Position numbers and translations under genes: made by a program. Positions 38,748 through 38,955 of a stretch of 38,955 bases of DNA are shown one piece after another (the first letter of the stretch is position 1; every line of letters starts with the position of its first letter). The notes under the pieces were generated by a model. It saw nothing but the letters and a program-made list of their open reading frames with translations, was not told the origin of the DNA and did not search any database. The DNA comes from a virus. The stretch covers positions 1 to 38,955 of the IMG/VR virus record IMGVR_UViG_3300035034_000386, one strand, 5' to 3'.

Positions 38748-38912
38748 ATGATAAGTAAAAAAGAGTATAAAAAAGCAAAAAAAATAGTTAAGGAGTATAA
38801 AAATCAATCATCTATTGTTCAGGATTTGGAATGTGAGCATGATTGGCATTGCTTAGACAGTCATAGTGATGATATGATATGTATTAAATGTGATAAAAAT
38901 GATTGGTATTAA
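38748..38912 (+). CDS. Small zinc-ribbon-like protein spanning the contig junction, 54 aa
   Basis: The N-terminal half is a basic helix (SKKEYKKAKKIVKEYKNQ). The C-terminal half carries CEHDWHC (29-35) and CIKC (45-48) with extra His residues, a likely zinc site. The gene is complete here because the window repeats its first 127 bases at the end; on the circular genome it runs on into the gene at 102. AAATTATG precedes the start. Its function is unknown. Confidence 0.65.
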   Translation: MISKKEYKKAKKIVKEYKNQSSIVQDLECEHDWHCLDSHSDDMICIKCDKNDWY

Positions 38913-38955
38913 TATAAAAATAAAAAATTATGATACACTTAAATTTAGGAATTTA
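38829..38955. repeat. Terminal direct repeat, right copy (circular-contig overlap)
   Basis: Identical to bases 1-127. It contains the end of the junction gene and the first 26 bases (38930-38955) of the gene at 102-416. Confidence 0.95.

Noticed and set aside
1-38955. CRISPR array, integrase or attachment site, insertion sequence
   Set aside because: No regularly spaced repeats, no tyrosine or serine recombinase motifs and no transposase were seen on either strand.

Overview
The window is the complete genome of a small tailed bacteriophage (siphovirus-type) of a Bacteroidetes, most likely flavobacterial, host. Its last 127 bases (38829-38955) repeat its first 127 exactly. That is the signature of a circular contig cut open with a k-mer-sized overlap, so the true genome is about 38,828 bp and circular or circularly permuted. 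Host evidence: the DNA is AT-rich; start codons are preceded by A-rich leaders without Shine-Dalgarno sequences; promoters have the Bacteroidetes form TTTG-N19-TATATTTR (family consensus TTTG / TAnnTTTG); and several proteins belong to Bacteroidetes-biased families (DUF3127 SSB-like protein, BACON domain, SprB-like repeats). Every gene I can support is on the + strand. I see no integrase, no recognisable lysogeny repressor and no tRNA gene, so a virulent life style is likely but not proven.

Layout, read around the circle. (1) Early/replication arc, 33.9 kb through the ends to about 7.7 kb. It holds many small genes plus a ParB-like protein, a Rad52-like annealing protein, a YqaJ/lambda-exonuclease-like nuclease, a DUF3127 SSB-like protein with an acidic SSB-type tail, a DnaD-like replication initiator, a DnaC-like helicase loader, two NinG-like recombination endonucleases, a DnaA-domain-IV-like protein, an AP2-like protein and a DUF551 protein. 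(2) Packaging, 7.8-10.1 kb: small and large terminase. (3) An insert between terL and the portal gene, 10.1-12.0 kb, with its own early-type promoters, a NUMOD4/HNH homing endonuclease, small membrane proteins and a zinc-ribbon protein. (4) Head and tail genes, 12.1-24.2 kb: portal, prohead protease, HK97-type capsid, connectors, tail tube protein, tail chaperone-like protein, 1073-residue tape measure, distal tail protein. (5) Host-recognition block, 24.2-31.8 kb: SprB-repeat tail protein, long tail fibre, BACON protein, LamG-like adhesin. (6) Lysis block, 30.1-33.8 kb: small membrane proteins, an M15-type peptidase endolysin, a calcineurin-like phosphoesterase and a candidate unimolecular spanin, closed by a strong terminator.

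The genes suggest a phage that depends on the host replicative helicase and polymerase (it carries only an initiator and a loader), brings its own annealing-type recombination set, and expresses its early genes from a family of near-identical promoters. The most unusual non-coding features are: (a) a structured RNA present twice (4883-4975 and 7712-7790), with a hairpin that differs by a base-pair-preserving double change and an identical 12-nt loop; (b) a two-hairpin element at 37400-37507 whose loops are complementary over 8 nt and whose second hairpin is an intrinsic terminator; (c) six promoters sharing TTTAACR-N9-TTTG-N19-TATATTTR, plus one variant. Other points to check are a portal reading frame that continues upstream of its first ATG, a frameshifted zinc-ribbon gene, and two ninG genes homogenised at their 3' ends.
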